Below are positions 10,002 to 18,249 of a stretch of DNA of 64,000 nt, in pieces. The notes beneath the pieces were generated by a model that worked only from the letters and a program-made list of their open reading frames with translations, had not been told where the DNA came from and did not search any database. How positions within the stretch are numbered: the stretch's first letter is position 1; each line of letters starts with the position of its first letter. The translations under genes and the position numbers were made by a program. Source of the stretch: Sulfuritalea sp. (GTDB lineage: Bacteria > Pseudomonadota > Gammaproteobacteria > Burkholderiales > Rhodocyclaceae); assembly GCA_030247575.1 (NCBI GenBank), contig JAOTRV010000012.1, positions 1 to 64,000 of the forward strand, read 5' to 3'.

Positions 10002-11420
10002 ATGCGCAGAACTCTAATCGCCGCCCTGCTGGCGGCGGGGTTCGCCGCGCCCGTGCTGGCCAACGACATGGCTACCGTGCTGACGGAGATGAAGCGGCTC
10101 TCGGCGCGCATCGAGATGCTGGAAAAGCAGAACAAGGACATGGAAAAGGCGCTGGATACCCAACGCCTGTCCGAGAAGGAACCGGAAATCGTGACGCGCC
10201 TCAAGGCCGTGGAATTCCAGACCCTGTCGATGCAGAAGCAGGCGCGCCAGATCGAATCGCTGGAAGGCATCACCGTCGGCGCCAGCCTGACCGGCGTGAT
10301 GCAGAAAGTCGGCGCTGCCCACACGGCGAGTGGCGCCGATGAACCCCGCGCCAACTATCGCGGCGACATTTCAGTGACGCTGCCCGGCGGCGAAATGGGC
10401 GATACCGAAGGCAAGATCTTCGCCCACTTCCGTTTCGGCCAGGGCAGCGGCATCGGCCTGCGCCCAACCTACACCAGCGGCGCCAACACCACCGCCTTCC
10501 AGACCGCCGCCGGCAGCGACGATTCCTTTGGCATCCTGGCCCAGGCCTGGTACCAGCTCAAGATCCCGTTGCTGGATGGAGGAACGAAGGCCAATGCCCG
10601 CGAACACCTGCACCTCACCGCCGGCAAGATCGATCCCTTCGTCTTCTTCGACCAGAACGGCGCGGCCGATGACGAATCGGCGAAATTCATGAACAACGCC
10701 TTCGTCCATAACCCGCTGCTGGATTCCGGCGGCGACATCCGCGCCGATGCCTACGGCTTCGCTCCCGGCGTCATCGCGCAATACGTCAATGAAAAGCAGA
10801 AGGGTTCCGAGTGGGGCCTGTCGCTGGGCATGTTCGGTTCCGGCCCCGGCGCCAATTTCTCCGGCTCGCTGGCCGGGCCCTTCGTCATTGCCCAGGCCGA
10901 GACCGCCGCACGCTTCAACTATCTGCCGGGCAACTACCGCGCCTACCTGTGGCACAACGGCCGCGGGCGCGGCGCGACCTATGACCAGATCGAGCGCAAG
11001 CATGCCGGCATCGGCTTTTCCGCCGACCAGAAGATCACCGACGACGTGACGCTGTTCGGCCGCTATGGCCACCAGCTCAAGGGCCAGGTACGTTTCGACC
11101 GCGCCCTCACCGTCGGCGCCGAACTGGCCGGCAGCCCGTGGGGACGCGCGGCCGACAGCCTCGGCCTGGCGCTCGGCGCCCTGCGCACCAGCGCCAACTT
11201 CCGCCGCGATTCGCTGGCCATCGACGCCGATGCCGACGGCAATGCCGACTTCGGCTATCAGGCGAGCGGCTCGGAAAAGCAGCTGGAGCTCTACTACCGC
11301 TTCAAGCTCAACAGCCATGTCGAACTGACGCCGGACTTCCAGCTGATCCGCCAACCCGGCGGCAACGCCGCGGCACCGACGGTGAAGGTGTTCGGCCTGC
11401 GCGCCAAACTGGGGTTCTGA
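10002..11420 (+). CDS. OprB-like outer-membrane porin
   Basis: This 472-residue protein starts at ATG 10002. A signal peptide (IAALLAAGFAAPVLA) precedes a short coiled coil (residues about 25-80, LTEMKRLSARIEMLEKQNKDMEKAL). A beta-rich barrel with OprB traits follows (HLTAGKIDPFVFFDQNGAAD, NAFVHNPLLDSGGD) and ends VFGLRAKLGF with a terminal Phe. OprB-type porins are named for carbohydrates. The position between the P19 and cupredoxin genes suggests passage of an iron or metal chelate here, which is inference. Confidence 0.8.
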   Translation: MRRTLIAALLAAGFAAPVLANDMATVLTEMKRLSARIEMLEKQNKDMEKALDTQRLSEKEPEIVTRLKAVEFQTLSMQKQARQIESLEGITVGASLTGVMQKVGAAHTASGADEPRANYRGDISVTLPGGEMGDTEGKIFAHFRFGQGSGIGLRPTYTSGANTTAFQTAAGSDDSFGILAQAWYQLKIPLLDGGTKANAREHLHLTAGKIDPFVFFDQNGAADDESAKFMNNAFVHNPLLDSGGDIRADAYGFAPGVIAQYVNEKQKGSEWGLSLGMFGSGPGANFSGSLAGPFVIAQAETAARFNYLPGNYRAYLWHNGRGRGATYDQIERKHAGIGFSADQKITDDVTLFGRYGHQLKGQVRFDRALTVGAELAGSPWGRAADSLGLALGALRTSANFRRDSLAIDADADGNADFGYQASGSEKQLELYYRFKLNSHVELTPDFQLIRQPGGNAAAPTVKVFGLRAKLGF

Positions 11421-11422
11421 GC

Positions 11423-11779
11423 ATGCCGGCGCCGATCTCGCACGGTTTGTTCGTCCTCGCGCTCTGGCTCGGCCTCGGCTGGGCGACGGGCGCCCATGCG
11501 CAGGCGGCGCCGGCCGCCCTGCCGACCTGGACCATCACCGTCAGGGACGGCGTGTTCGAGCCGAAGCGGCTCGAAGTTACGGCCGGGCAGCGCATCAAGT
11601 TCATCCTCAAGAACGAAGGTCCGGGCCCGCTGGAATTCGAGAATGCCGACCTGCACATCGAGAAGATCCTCGCCGCCAACGCCGAGTCCTTCGTCGTCGT
11701 CAAGCTGCCGCCGGGCGAACACCTGTTCGTCGACGAATTCAACATCGCCACCGGCGAACTGCTGGTCATCGCCAAGTAG
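11423..11779 (+). CDS. Periplasmic cupredoxin-like protein (FtrB-like)
   Basis: This 118-residue protein has a signal peptide (LFVLALWLGLGWATGAHAQA) and a cupredoxin_1-type fold (WTITVRDGVFEPKRLEVTAGQRIKFILKNEGPGPLEFEN). The classical Cys-His-Met copper ligands at the C terminus are not obvious, as in FtrB proteins of Burkholderia-type ferrous iron systems. It starts 2 nt after the porin stop and is followed by the polyferredoxin gene. Confidence 0.8.
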   Translation: MPAPISHGLFVLALWLGLGWATGAHAQAAPAALPTWTITVRDGVFEPKRLEVTAGQRIKFILKNEGPGPLEFENADLHIEKILAANAESFVVVKLPPGEHLFVDEFNIATGELLVIAK

Positions 11780-11785
11780 GTCCAC

Positions 11786-13279
11786 ATGCAAACCGCGACC
11801 ATCACCCTCTACCCGCGGCGGCCAGCGCGCCGCACGCGGCTGGCGCGGCTCGGCGACTGGATGGCGCGGCACCGGCGCGCCATCCTCGCCGTGCAATGGG
11901 TGATCGTGGTCTTCTATCTGGTGCTGGTGGCCCTGCCCGCCTTCCTGCCGCACCCGCATCCGGAAGCCCGGCTGTTCTCCTCGGACTTCGGCGCCACCTC
12001 GACGATCGATCGCAGCATATGCACCACCGGCGCCTTGCCGGCCCCTACCGAAAAGGCCGCCTACCTCGCCTGCTGGCAGGATCGGCTGGTGCTGCTCGCG
12101 CAGTACCTGTTCTGGGGCGTCTGGTGGCCCTTCGTGATCCTCTCCATCATGCTCATGGGCCGCGTCTGGTGCGGCGTGCTCTGCCCGGAAGGCGCGCTGG
12201 CCGAGTTCGCCAGTCGCCACGGGCGCGGCGGCGCCATCCCGAAATGGATGCGCTGGGGCGGCTGGCCGGTGGTGGCCTTCATCCTCACCACCGTCTATGG
12301 CCAGCTCGTCAGCGTCTATGACTACCCGCAGGCGGCGCTCTTGATCCTCGGCGGCTCCACCGTCGCGGCGGTTGGCATCGGCTGGATGTACGGCAAGGGC
12401 AAGCGCGTCTGGTGCCGCTACCTGTGCCCGGTCTCGGGCGTCTTCAGCCTGCTGGCGCGCATCGCGCCGGTGCATTTCCGCATCGACCGCGCCGCCTGGG
12501 ACGCCCATCCGCAACGCAGCGCCGCCGTCGATTGCGCGCCGCTGCTCGACGTCAAGCACATGAAGGGCGCCGGCCAGTGCCACGCCTGCGGCCGCTGCAG
12601 CGGCCACCGCGATGCCGTGACGCTCACCGCGCGCTCGCCCAATGCCGAGATCCTCGGCACCGGCGGCGACATGCCGCGCACCAACGAGGCCGTGCTGCTG
12701 CTGTTCGGCATGCTCGGCGTCGCCATGGGCGCCTTCCAATGGACCGTCAGCCCGTGGTTCGTGCGCGGCAAGCAGGCCGCCGCCGAATGGCTGGTGAACC
12801 GCGACATCGTTTGGCCGCTGGCCGACAGCCCGGCGTGGTGGCTGCTGACACGCCACCCCGAGGCCGGCGACGTGTTCAGCTGGCTCGACGGCGCTGCGAT
12901 CCTGGTGTGGATTTCCTTGTATGCATTCGTGCTGGGCGGCTTTGCCTGGCTGACGGTGCGCGCCGCCGCGCGCCTGGCCGGCATCGACTGGCGGCGACTG
13001 GCGCTGGGCCTGGTGCCGCTGGCCGGCATCGGCCTCTTCCTCGGCCTGTCGATGATGAGCGCCACACACTTGCGCGCCGAAGGCATAGCGCTGGGCTGGC
13101 TGACTCCGCTGCGCGCGGCGCTGCTGGCACTGGGTCTCGCGTGGTCGGCGTGGCTCGGCTGGCAGCTCGCAAAACTCGGCGCTGGTGATACGGCATCGCG
13201 CCTGCTCGCCGGCGTCGTCTGGCTGCTGCCGCTGGCAATGGTCGGCGCCAGCTGGTGGCTGACCTTTTTCGTCTGGTAA
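11786..13279 (+). CDS. Membrane 4Fe-4S polyferredoxin (FtrD/NapH-like)
   Basis: This 497-residue protein has several transmembrane segments (about 35-52, 105-125, 165-180 and more at the C terminus). It carries cytoplasmic CxxxCP motifs WCGVLCPEGALAEFA and WCRYLCPVSGVFSLLA plus a CHACGRC cluster, the layout of FtrD and NapH/NosR-type proteins. FtrD is thought to pass electrons in P19/FTR1 iron import. The C-terminal third (from about residue 290) adds extra membrane helices. A copy of the 23-bp dispersed repeat lies inside the gene and encodes KLGAGDTA in a loop between helices. The start is ATG 11786. Confidence 0.82.
   Translation: MQTATITLYPRRPARRTRLARLGDWMARHRRAILAVQWVIVVFYLVLVALPAFLPHPHPEARLFSSDFGATSTIDRSICTTGALPAPTEKAAYLACWQDRLVLLAQYLFWGVWWPFVILSIMLMGRVWCGVLCPEGALAEFASRHGRGGAIPKWMRWGGWPVVAFILTTVYGQLVSVYDYPQAALLILGGSTVAAVGIGWMYGKGKRVWCRYLCPVSGVFSLLARIAPVHFRIDRAAWDAHPQRSAAVDCAPLLDVKHMKGAGQCHACGRCSGHRDAVTLTARSPNAEILGTGGDMPRTNEAVLLLFGMLGVAMGAFQWTVSPWFVRGKQAAAEWLVNRDIVWPLADSPAWWLLTRHPEAGDVFSWLDGAAILVWISLYAFVLGGFAWLTVRAAARLAGIDWRRLALGLVPLAGIGLFLGLSMMSATHLRAEGIALGWLTPLRAALLALGLAWSAWLGWQLAKLGAGDTASRLLAGVVWLLPLAMVGASWWLTFFVW
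13172..13194 (-). repeat. 23-bp dispersed repeat, copy 1 (inside polyferredoxin gene)
   Basis: Read on the minus strand it carries CACCAGCGCCGAGTTT, one base off the core. In the gene's frame it encodes K-L-G-A-G-D-T-A. Confidence 0.65.
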
Positions 13280-13325
13280 AGGAAGCCCTCTCCTCATTCT
13301 CAACCGAACCATCGCCTTTCAAACC

Positions 13326-13373
13326 CGCCAGCCACCCAGACCGCACATGCGGACCCGAGGCAGCCAGCCAAAC
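13326..13373 (+). repeat. Paired GCCAGCCA leader motif, copy B
   Basis: CGCCAGCCACCCAG, a small hairpin CCGCA-ca-TGCGG (13341-13352) and GCCAGCCAAAC (13363-13373) lie 22 nt upstream of the TonB-dependent receptor start. Confidence 0.65.
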
Positions 13374-13395
13374 ATTGTCTTGGAGACTGCCTCGC

Positions 13396-15450
13396 ATGAA
13401 ACCCTTCGCTCGCATCCACCTTCCGCTGTTCGCCGCCGCGCTGCTGCCGCTCACGGCGCACGCCGCCGAGCCCGCCCAGCTCGGCACCGTGTCCGTCACC
13501 GCCAAGGGCTACGCCGCCGATGACCTGGAAACACCGCTGGCGACGACAACGCTCGACCGCGCCGAACTGCTGCGACGCGGCGCCGCCAATCCGGGCGAGG
13601 CGCTGCGCGGCGAACCCGGACTGGCCGTCGCCAGCGATGGCCCGCAGGGGCAGAACCCGGTCATCCGCGGCCTGAAGAAGGAAAGCGTGGTGCTGCTGGT
13701 CGACGGCATGCGCTTGAACTCGGCGCAGCCGCAGGGTGCCATCGCCTCCTTCATGTCGCTCGGCCTGGCCGACCGCGTCGAGGTGGTCAAGGGCCCGGCC
13801 TCGGTGCTTTACGGCACCGGCGCGCTGGGTGGCGCGATCAACGTCCTGCTGCCGCAGGCGCGCTTTGCGCCGGGCGTCGGCTTCGACGCCAGCGCCGGAT
13901 TCGACAGCGCCAGCAGCGGGCTGCGCGGCAGCGGCGTGATGAACGCGTCCCAAGGCGACCACGCCCTGATGCTCGGCGCGGCGGTGGCGCGCAGCGGCGA
14001 CTACCGCTCCCCCACCGGCGACGTGGCGCGCACCGGCTACGATTCCGAAAGCGCCATCGGCCAATATCGCTTCCGCATCGACGGCGCGCAGCAACTGCGC
14101 CTGTCGCTGCAACAGCACACCGACAAGGATGTCTGGTATCCCGGCTCGGCCAAGCCCGGCACGCCGGCCGCGCTGGGCACGGTGACGGTGCGCTCGCCGA
14201 AACAGGAGCGCTCGATAGCCGAGATCGCCTACAGCCGCAAGGCCAGCGGCGGCGGGGACGGCAAAGCGCCGCTGAACTTCGAGGTCCGCGGCTACCGCCA
14301 GGAAGTGCATCGCATGATCCAGTCCTACTCCAGCACGCTCGGCCGCAACAATGCCGAGACCGACGTCCGCTTCGTCACCCACGGTGCCGACGCCAAGGCC
14401 GACTGGCTGGTCCATCCCGCCCACCTGCTCTCCTTCGGCGTCGATGCCTGGCGCATGGAAGCCTCGCCGCAGCGCTACCTTGAAAACAACGCGCCGTTCT
14501 TCAACAACCATGTGCGCAACGACCCGTTCAAGGACGGCAAGATCGACGCGCTCGGCTTCTACCTGCAGGACGACATGCGCTTCGGTGCGTTCAACCTGCT
14601 GGCCGGCCTGCGCCGCGACACCGTCAAGGGCAGCGCCGCATCGATGAACAACGGCGCCACCACCACCGGGCTGGACCGCAGCGACAGCGCCACCTCCGGC
14701 AGCCTCGGCGCGGTCTGGCAGGTGACGCCGCTGCTGCGTCCCTACGCCAACCTGTCGCGCGCCTTCCGCGCCGGCGAAATGCGCGAGCGCTACGAATCCT
14801 CGCCGCGCGGCGACGGCTACCACTACCTGGGCGCGCCCCAGATCAAGCCCGAAATCGCCACGCAGTTCGAACTCGGCCTCAAGGGCGCCACGGACACGCT
14901 CGACTATCGCCTTGCCGCCTACCGCAATCGCATCGCCGACTACATCACCGGGCAGGTCACCGGCGCGGTCGTCGGCGGCTTGCCGGTGAAGCAGACCATC
15001 AACCTCGGCCGCGTCACGCTGACCGGCCTCGAAGCCCAGGGGCGCTGGCAGGTGACGCGCGGGCATTGGCTGAACGCCGGCTACTCGCGCGTGCGCGGCG
15101 AGAACAACGACCTCAACGAACCGCTGTTCCAGATGCCGGCCGACGAGTTGTCCTTCGGTTGGCAAGGCCCGCTGGCCCAAGGCTGGACGGCGGATGCCAC
15201 GCTGCGCCTGGTGAGTCGCCAGGACCGCGTCGCCACCGTGTTCGCGCGCGGCACCGAGAACGCCACGCCCGGCTTCGGCACAGTCGACCTCGGCACCACC
15301 TGGCGCTACGCCAGGGACCAATCGCTGCGCATCGCGCTGAAGAACCTCGCCGACAAGGCCTATCACGAGCATCTGGCCGAAGGCGTGACGGGGCAGGAAA
15401 TCAAGGCGCCCGGTCGCAGCCTCGCACTGACATGGCAAGGAAAGTTCTGA
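13396..15450 (+). CDS. TonB-dependent outer-membrane receptor (haem/metal type)
   Basis: This 684-residue protein has a signal peptide (LPLFAAALLPLTAHAA), then a TonB box region (LGTVSVTAKG). The plug domain has NPVIRGLKKESVVLLVDGMRLNSAQ and ADRVEVVKGPASVLYGTGALGGAINV. The 22-strand barrel ends in ALTWQGKF. The plug wording resembles haemoglobin/haem and copper (OprC-like) receptors, and the substrate cannot be fixed. TGGAGA precedes ATG 13396. The stop codon overlaps the start of the cytochrome gene by one base, so the two are translationally coupled. Confidence 0.9.
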   Translation: MKPFARIHLPLFAAALLPLTAHAAEPAQLGTVSVTAKGYAADDLETPLATTTLDRAELLRRGAANPGEALRGEPGLAVASDGPQGQNPVIRGLKKESVVLLVDGMRLNSAQPQGAIASFMSLGLADRVEVVKGPASVLYGTGALGGAINVLLPQARFAPGVGFDASAGFDSASSGLRGSGVMNASQGDHALMLGAAVARSGDYRSPTGDVARTGYDSESAIGQYRFRIDGAQQLRLSLQQHTDKDVWYPGSAKPGTPAALGTVTVRSPKQERSIAEIAYSRKASGGGDGKAPLNFEVRGYRQEVHRMIQSYSSTLGRNNAETDVRFVTHGADAKADWLVHPAHLLSFGVDAWRMEASPQRYLENNAPFFNNHVRNDPFKDGKIDALGFYLQDDMRFGAFNLLAGLRRDTVKGSAASMNNGATTTGLDRSDSATSGSLGAVWQVTPLLRPYANLSRAFRAGEMRERYESSPRGDGYHYLGAPQIKPEIATQFELGLKGATDTLDYRLAAYRNRIADYITGQVTGAVVGGLPVKQTINLGRVTLTGLEAQGRWQVTRGHWLNAGYSRVRGENNDLNEPLFQMPADELSFGWQGPLAQGWTADATLRLVSRQDRVATVFARGTENATPGFGTVDLGTTWRYARDQSLRIALKNLADKAYHEHLAEGVTGQEIKAPGRSLALTWQGKF

Positions 15451-15953
15451 TGCTCGCCTTTCTCAAAACCCGCTGGCAGCTGCTGCTGATCGGCCTCCTG
15501 AGCCTGACGCTGATCTCCATGCTGATCTTCCTCGGCGTCTTCGGCCGTACCGCCGACGCGCCGTCGCGTGACGGGCGCACGCGGCTCCTCCTGGCGCCCG
15601 TCGAACGCGACTTCGTGCTCAACGAGATGCGCCACCTGCTGATGGCGACGCAGGCCGTCCTCGACGCCGCACTGGCCGGCGACATGAAGCGCGTCGCGAC
15701 GGAGGCGAGGAAAGTCGGCATGGCCGACGTGAAGGCCATGCCGCCCGAAATCCGCGGTCCGCTGCTGGGCAAGCTGCCGATCGCCTTCCGCAAGCTGGGC
15801 TTTTCGGTGCATGAGGGCATGGACGCCATCGCGCTCGATGCCGAAGGACTCGGCGATCGCGACCACACGCTCAAGCAGCTGGCGGAACTCATGAACAAGT
15901 GCATCGCCTGCCATGCCGCCTACACCGTGCTGCCGCCGGGGGACGGCTCGTGA
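15450..15953 (+). CDS. Membrane-anchored c-type cytochrome with C-terminal CxxCH (cytochrome c'-like)
   Basis: This 167-residue protein has one N-terminal transmembrane segment (LLLIGLLSLTLISMLIFLGVF), an alpha-helical middle and a single haem site CIACHAAY near the C terminus. That is the arrangement of class II (c'-type) cytochromes. No partner oxidoreductase is evident. Its place directly behind a TonB-dependent receptor and ahead of a DUF2325 gene suggests a redox step in metal uptake, for example reduction of Fe3+ or Cu2+; this is inference. The start overlaps the receptor stop, and the stop overlaps the next GTG start. Confidence 0.8.
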   Translation: MLAFLKTRWQLLLIGLLSLTLISMLIFLGVFGRTADAPSRDGRTRLLLAPVERDFVLNEMRHLLMATQAVLDAALAGDMKRVATEARKVGMADVKAMPPEIRGPLLGKLPIAFRKLGFSVHEGMDAIALDAEGLGDRDHTLKQLAELMNKCIACHAAYTVLPPGDGS

Positions 15954-17233
15954 AACCGACGCTCGCCGGCATGATCGGCGCCGCCTTCGGCGACTCCGCC
16001 GCCATGCCGCCGGCGCCGACTCCCGGCCGGCGCCGCAAGCTGTGGGAACTCCCCGCGCAGCGGCATTGCCCGCTGATCGGCACCTGCCTGCCGGTGGCCG
16101 AGATGCGCAAGCTGGCCACGCGCGCCGGCTACGACGTGCGCGAGATGAGCGACTACAGCCTGCATGCCACCGTCGTCAGCCGCTGTGACGCGCGCAACGA
16201 ACTGGCCGAGCTGATCCAGCGCTGGCTCGACAAGCGTCACGCGGCGGCGATCCGCCGCATCGAGCGCGAGCGCGAGCCGGCCGCCGTGATGTTCGCCTGG
16301 CGCGAGGCGCTCGTCGCCGGTGACGATATCGCCGGTGCGCTGTGGGCGACTTGGACGCACTCCTGCATCGACGAAGCCGACGCCAAGGAAATCTACGGCG
16401 ACATCCACATGCTGTCGCACCAGGTCGGCGCCAGCGCCCGCGCCGACCTGCGCCGGCTGGAGCAGCTCAAGCGCGACAACGCGATGCTGGGCAAGGAAGT
16501 ACTGGAACTGCGGCGCGCCCTCGAATGCGCCCGGCGCGAGAAGGAGCGCGCGCTCGCCGACACCGACCGCCGCCTGGCGGACGCCGAGCAGCGCGCGGCA
16601 CTGCTGCCGCATCGCGAACTGGAGCTGGCCGAAACACGCAAGGCGGCGCAGCAGCATCGCGCCGTGCTGGAGCGCGCCGAAGCCCTCGCGGCGCGCGTCG
16701 AACGCCTCGAAGAACGCAACGCCGCGCAGGCCCGCAATGCGGCAATCCTGGCGCGCGATCTCAATGAAGCGCAGGACAGCCTCGCCGCGGCCGAGGCCGC
16801 GCTCGAAATGGCGCTGGGCGTCTGCGACGGCATTGGTGGCGACATGCGCGGCGCCGCCGGCTGCGGTCGCGCCTGCCCCGCCGACACCGCACTGGCCGGG
16901 CGTTGCGTGCTGTGCATCGGCGGCCGCACGGGTCTGGTCGACGGCTACCGACGCCTGGTCGAAACCAAGGGCGGGCGCTTCCTGCACCACGACGGCGGCC
17001 AGGAGGAAAGCCTGCATCGCATCGATGCCGCCGTGGCCGCCGCCGACGCGGTGGTCTGCCAGGCCGGCTGCGTTTCCCACGCCGCCTATTTCCGCCTCAA
17101 GGATGCCTGCAAGAAGCTTGGCAAACCCTGCGTCTTCGTGCAGTCACCCGGCGTCGGCAGCTTCGCCCGCGGGCTGGCCGTACTCGGCGGCGAAGTGCCG
17201 GCAAGCAACCAGATCACCCTGCTCGCCGGTTGA
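15950..17233 (+). CDS. DUF2325-domain protein with long coiled coil
   Basis: The protein is 427 aa from GTG 15950, overlapping the cytochrome stop by 4 nt. An N-terminal region with cysteines (QRHCPLIGTCLPVAEM) is followed by about 150 residues of predicted coiled coil (residues about 160-310, rich in Arg/Glu/Ala heptads). The C-terminal DUF2325 domain reads CVLCIGGRTGLVDGYRRLVETKGGRF and ends FVQSPGVGSFARGL. The function of DUF2325 is unknown; the domain is often found near iron-uptake genes. It is probably cytoplasmic. The 5' end contains a probable copy of the 23-bp dispersed repeat encoding AMPPAPTP. Confidence 0.8.
   Translation: MKPTLAGMIGAAFGDSAAMPPAPTPGRRRKLWELPAQRHCPLIGTCLPVAEMRKLATRAGYDVREMSDYSLHATVVSRCDARNELAELIQRWLDKRHAAAIRRIEREREPAAVMFAWREALVAGDDIAGALWATWTHSCIDEADAKEIYGDIHMLSHQVGASARADLRRLEQLKRDNAMLGKEVLELRRALECARREKERALADTDRRLADAEQRAALLPHRELELAETRKAAQQHRAVLERAEALAARVERLEERNAAQARNAAILARDLNEAQDSLAAAEAALEMALGVCDGIGGDMRGAAGCGRACPADTALAGRCVLCIGGRTGLVDGYRRLVETKGGRFLHHDGGQEESLHRIDAAVAAADAVVCQAGCVSHAAYFRLKDACKKLGKPCVFVQSPGVGSFARGLAVLGGEVPASNQITLLAG
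16001..16023 (+). repeat. 23-bp dispersed repeat, divergent copy 2 (inside DUF2325 gene)
   Basis: It carries CCGGCGCCGACTCC and keeps the GCC start of the consensus, with several mismatches. It could be chance similarity in a GC-rich gene. Confidence 0.4.
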
Positions 17234-17271
17234 CGCCGGCGCCAACCAGAAACCCACCAGGAGTCGCCCAC

Positions 17272-17562
17272 ATGAATCCGATTCAGCCGATTGCCGAATA
17301 CGCCAGCGAACAGCCCCCGGCCCGCATGGTCGCCGGTGCCCTGGCCCATCTCGCCACCCACATGTCGACCGGCTGTCCGCGCGCGGCCATGCTCGCCGCG
17401 ATGCTGCTGGAACGCGTGGCGACCGATCCCGATGCCGACAGCCACCTGCGCAACCACGCCCGCGAACTGGTCGAAATCCTCGAACGCGATCCGCAGACGC
17501 CGGCCACGACATCGGCACCTGCGCCGGAGCGCAAGGCCATGTCTCGCGCTGCCACCCTGTGA
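17272..17562 (+). CDS. Small protein of unknown function in the tonB operon
   Basis: This 96-residue protein starts at ATG 17272 with CAGGAG 10 nt upstream. I do not recognise the family. The sequence is helical (ARMVAGALAHLATHMSTGC, AAMLAAMLLERVATDPDADSHLRNHARELVEILERD), with no signal peptide or transmembrane segment and an Ala/Thr/Pro-rich tail. It lies between the DUF2325 gene and tonB on the same strand, which suggests a cytoplasmic accessory role in the iron system. Codon pattern and ribosome binding site support a real gene. Confidence 0.7.
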   Translation: MNPIQPIAEYASEQPPARMVAGALAHLATHMSTGCPRAAMLAAMLLERVATDPDADSHLRNHARELVEILERDPQTPATTSAPAPERKAMSRAATL

Positions 17563-17569
17563 CCTGATC

Positions 17570-17592
17570 GCCGTATCGCCAGCGCCGACTTT
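17570..17592 (+). repeat. 23-bp dispersed repeat, copy 3 (intergenic, before tonB)
   Basis: An exact GCCAGCGCCGACTTT core preceded by GCCGTATC lies in the 49-nt gap in front of tonB, 20 nt from its start codon. Confidence 0.75.
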
Positions 17593-17611
17593 CCACCAGC
17601 ACCGAAGACTC

Positions 17612-18247
17612 ATGAACATCCTCTCGCCCCACGCCGCACCGAACCGCCTGTCGCCCGGCGGGCTCGGCATGGTCGTCGCCCTGCACCTGCTGGTCCTCTG
17701 GGGTCTGCTGCGGATGAACGTGATCACCCTGCCGGCGCCGCTCGCGGTGCTCAGCGTCAGCCTGCTGCCGCCGGCGGAAGTCATCCAGCCGAACCCGGAA
17801 ATCGTGCCGCCGAAACCCAGGCCCGTGGAACGGCGGCCGACGCCGACACCGTTGCCGCAGCCGACCCAGCTCGCCGCGCCCGCTGAAGCGCCGGCCCCAA
17901 CGCAGATCGCCGTGCCGCCAGCGCCGACTCTTGCGGCGCCCCCGGTCGCCGCAGCGCCGGCGCAAACCCAGCCGCGCTTCGACGCCGACTATCTCGACAA
18001 CCCCAAGCCGCCCTATCCGTCCATTTCGCGCCGCATGGGCGAACAGGGCCGCGTCGTGCTGCGCGTGCGGGTCGATGCGCAGGGGCTGCCGGTCGACGTC
18101 CAGCTCCATGCCTCGAGCGGTTCCGAACGTCTCGATGCCTCCGCGCTGCAAACCGTGCGCCGCTGGAAATTTGTCCCGGCACGACTCGGCAACGAAGCCG
18201 TCGCCGCCACCGTGCTTGTCCCGATTGCCTTCTCACTGAAAGACTGA
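17612..18247 (+). CDS. tonB: Energy transducer TonB
   Basis: This 211-residue protein has one N-terminal membrane helix (GGLGMVVALHLLVLWGLLRM), a periplasmic Pro-rich spacer (PKPRPVERRPTPTPLPQPTQ) and a C-terminal TonB domain. The domain reads PPYPSISRRMGEQGRVVLRVRVDAQG, then ...SGSERLDASALQTVRRWKFVPA. It couples the proton-motive force, through ExbB/ExbD, to the two receptors in this region. A dispersed-repeat copy in the spacer encodes AVPPAPTL. It is followed after 2 nt by exbB. Confidence 0.93.
   Translation: MNILSPHAAPNRLSPGGLGMVVALHLLVLWGLLRMNVITLPAPLAVLSVSLLPPAEVIQPNPEIVPPKPRPVERRPTPTPLPQPTQLAAPAEAPAPTQIAVPPAPTLAAPPVAAAPAQTQPRFDADYLDNPKPPYPSISRRMGEQGRVVLRVRVDAQGLPVDVQLHASSGSERLDASALQTVRRWKFVPARLGNEAVAATVLVPIAFSLKD
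17909..17932 (+). repeat. 23-bp dispersed repeat, copy 4 (inside tonB linker)
   Basis: It carries GCCAGCGCCGACTCTT and encodes A-V-P-P-A-P-T-L in the proline-rich spacer, a region tolerant of insertion. Confidence 0.65.
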
Positions 18248-18249
18248 CC

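Noticed and set aside
9432-11420. Single 662-codon frame covering both the P19 and porin genes
   Set aside because: The first part is the P19 gene in a wrong frame. The porin has its own ATG (10002) and signal peptide directly after the P19 stop.
10371-15438. Long antisense open frames (for example 11294-13312 and 13300-15438 on the minus strand, 672 and 712 codons)
   Set aside because: They lie opposite well-identified genes. Their translations are Arg/Ala/Gly/His-rich without domains, as expected from third-position GC bias.
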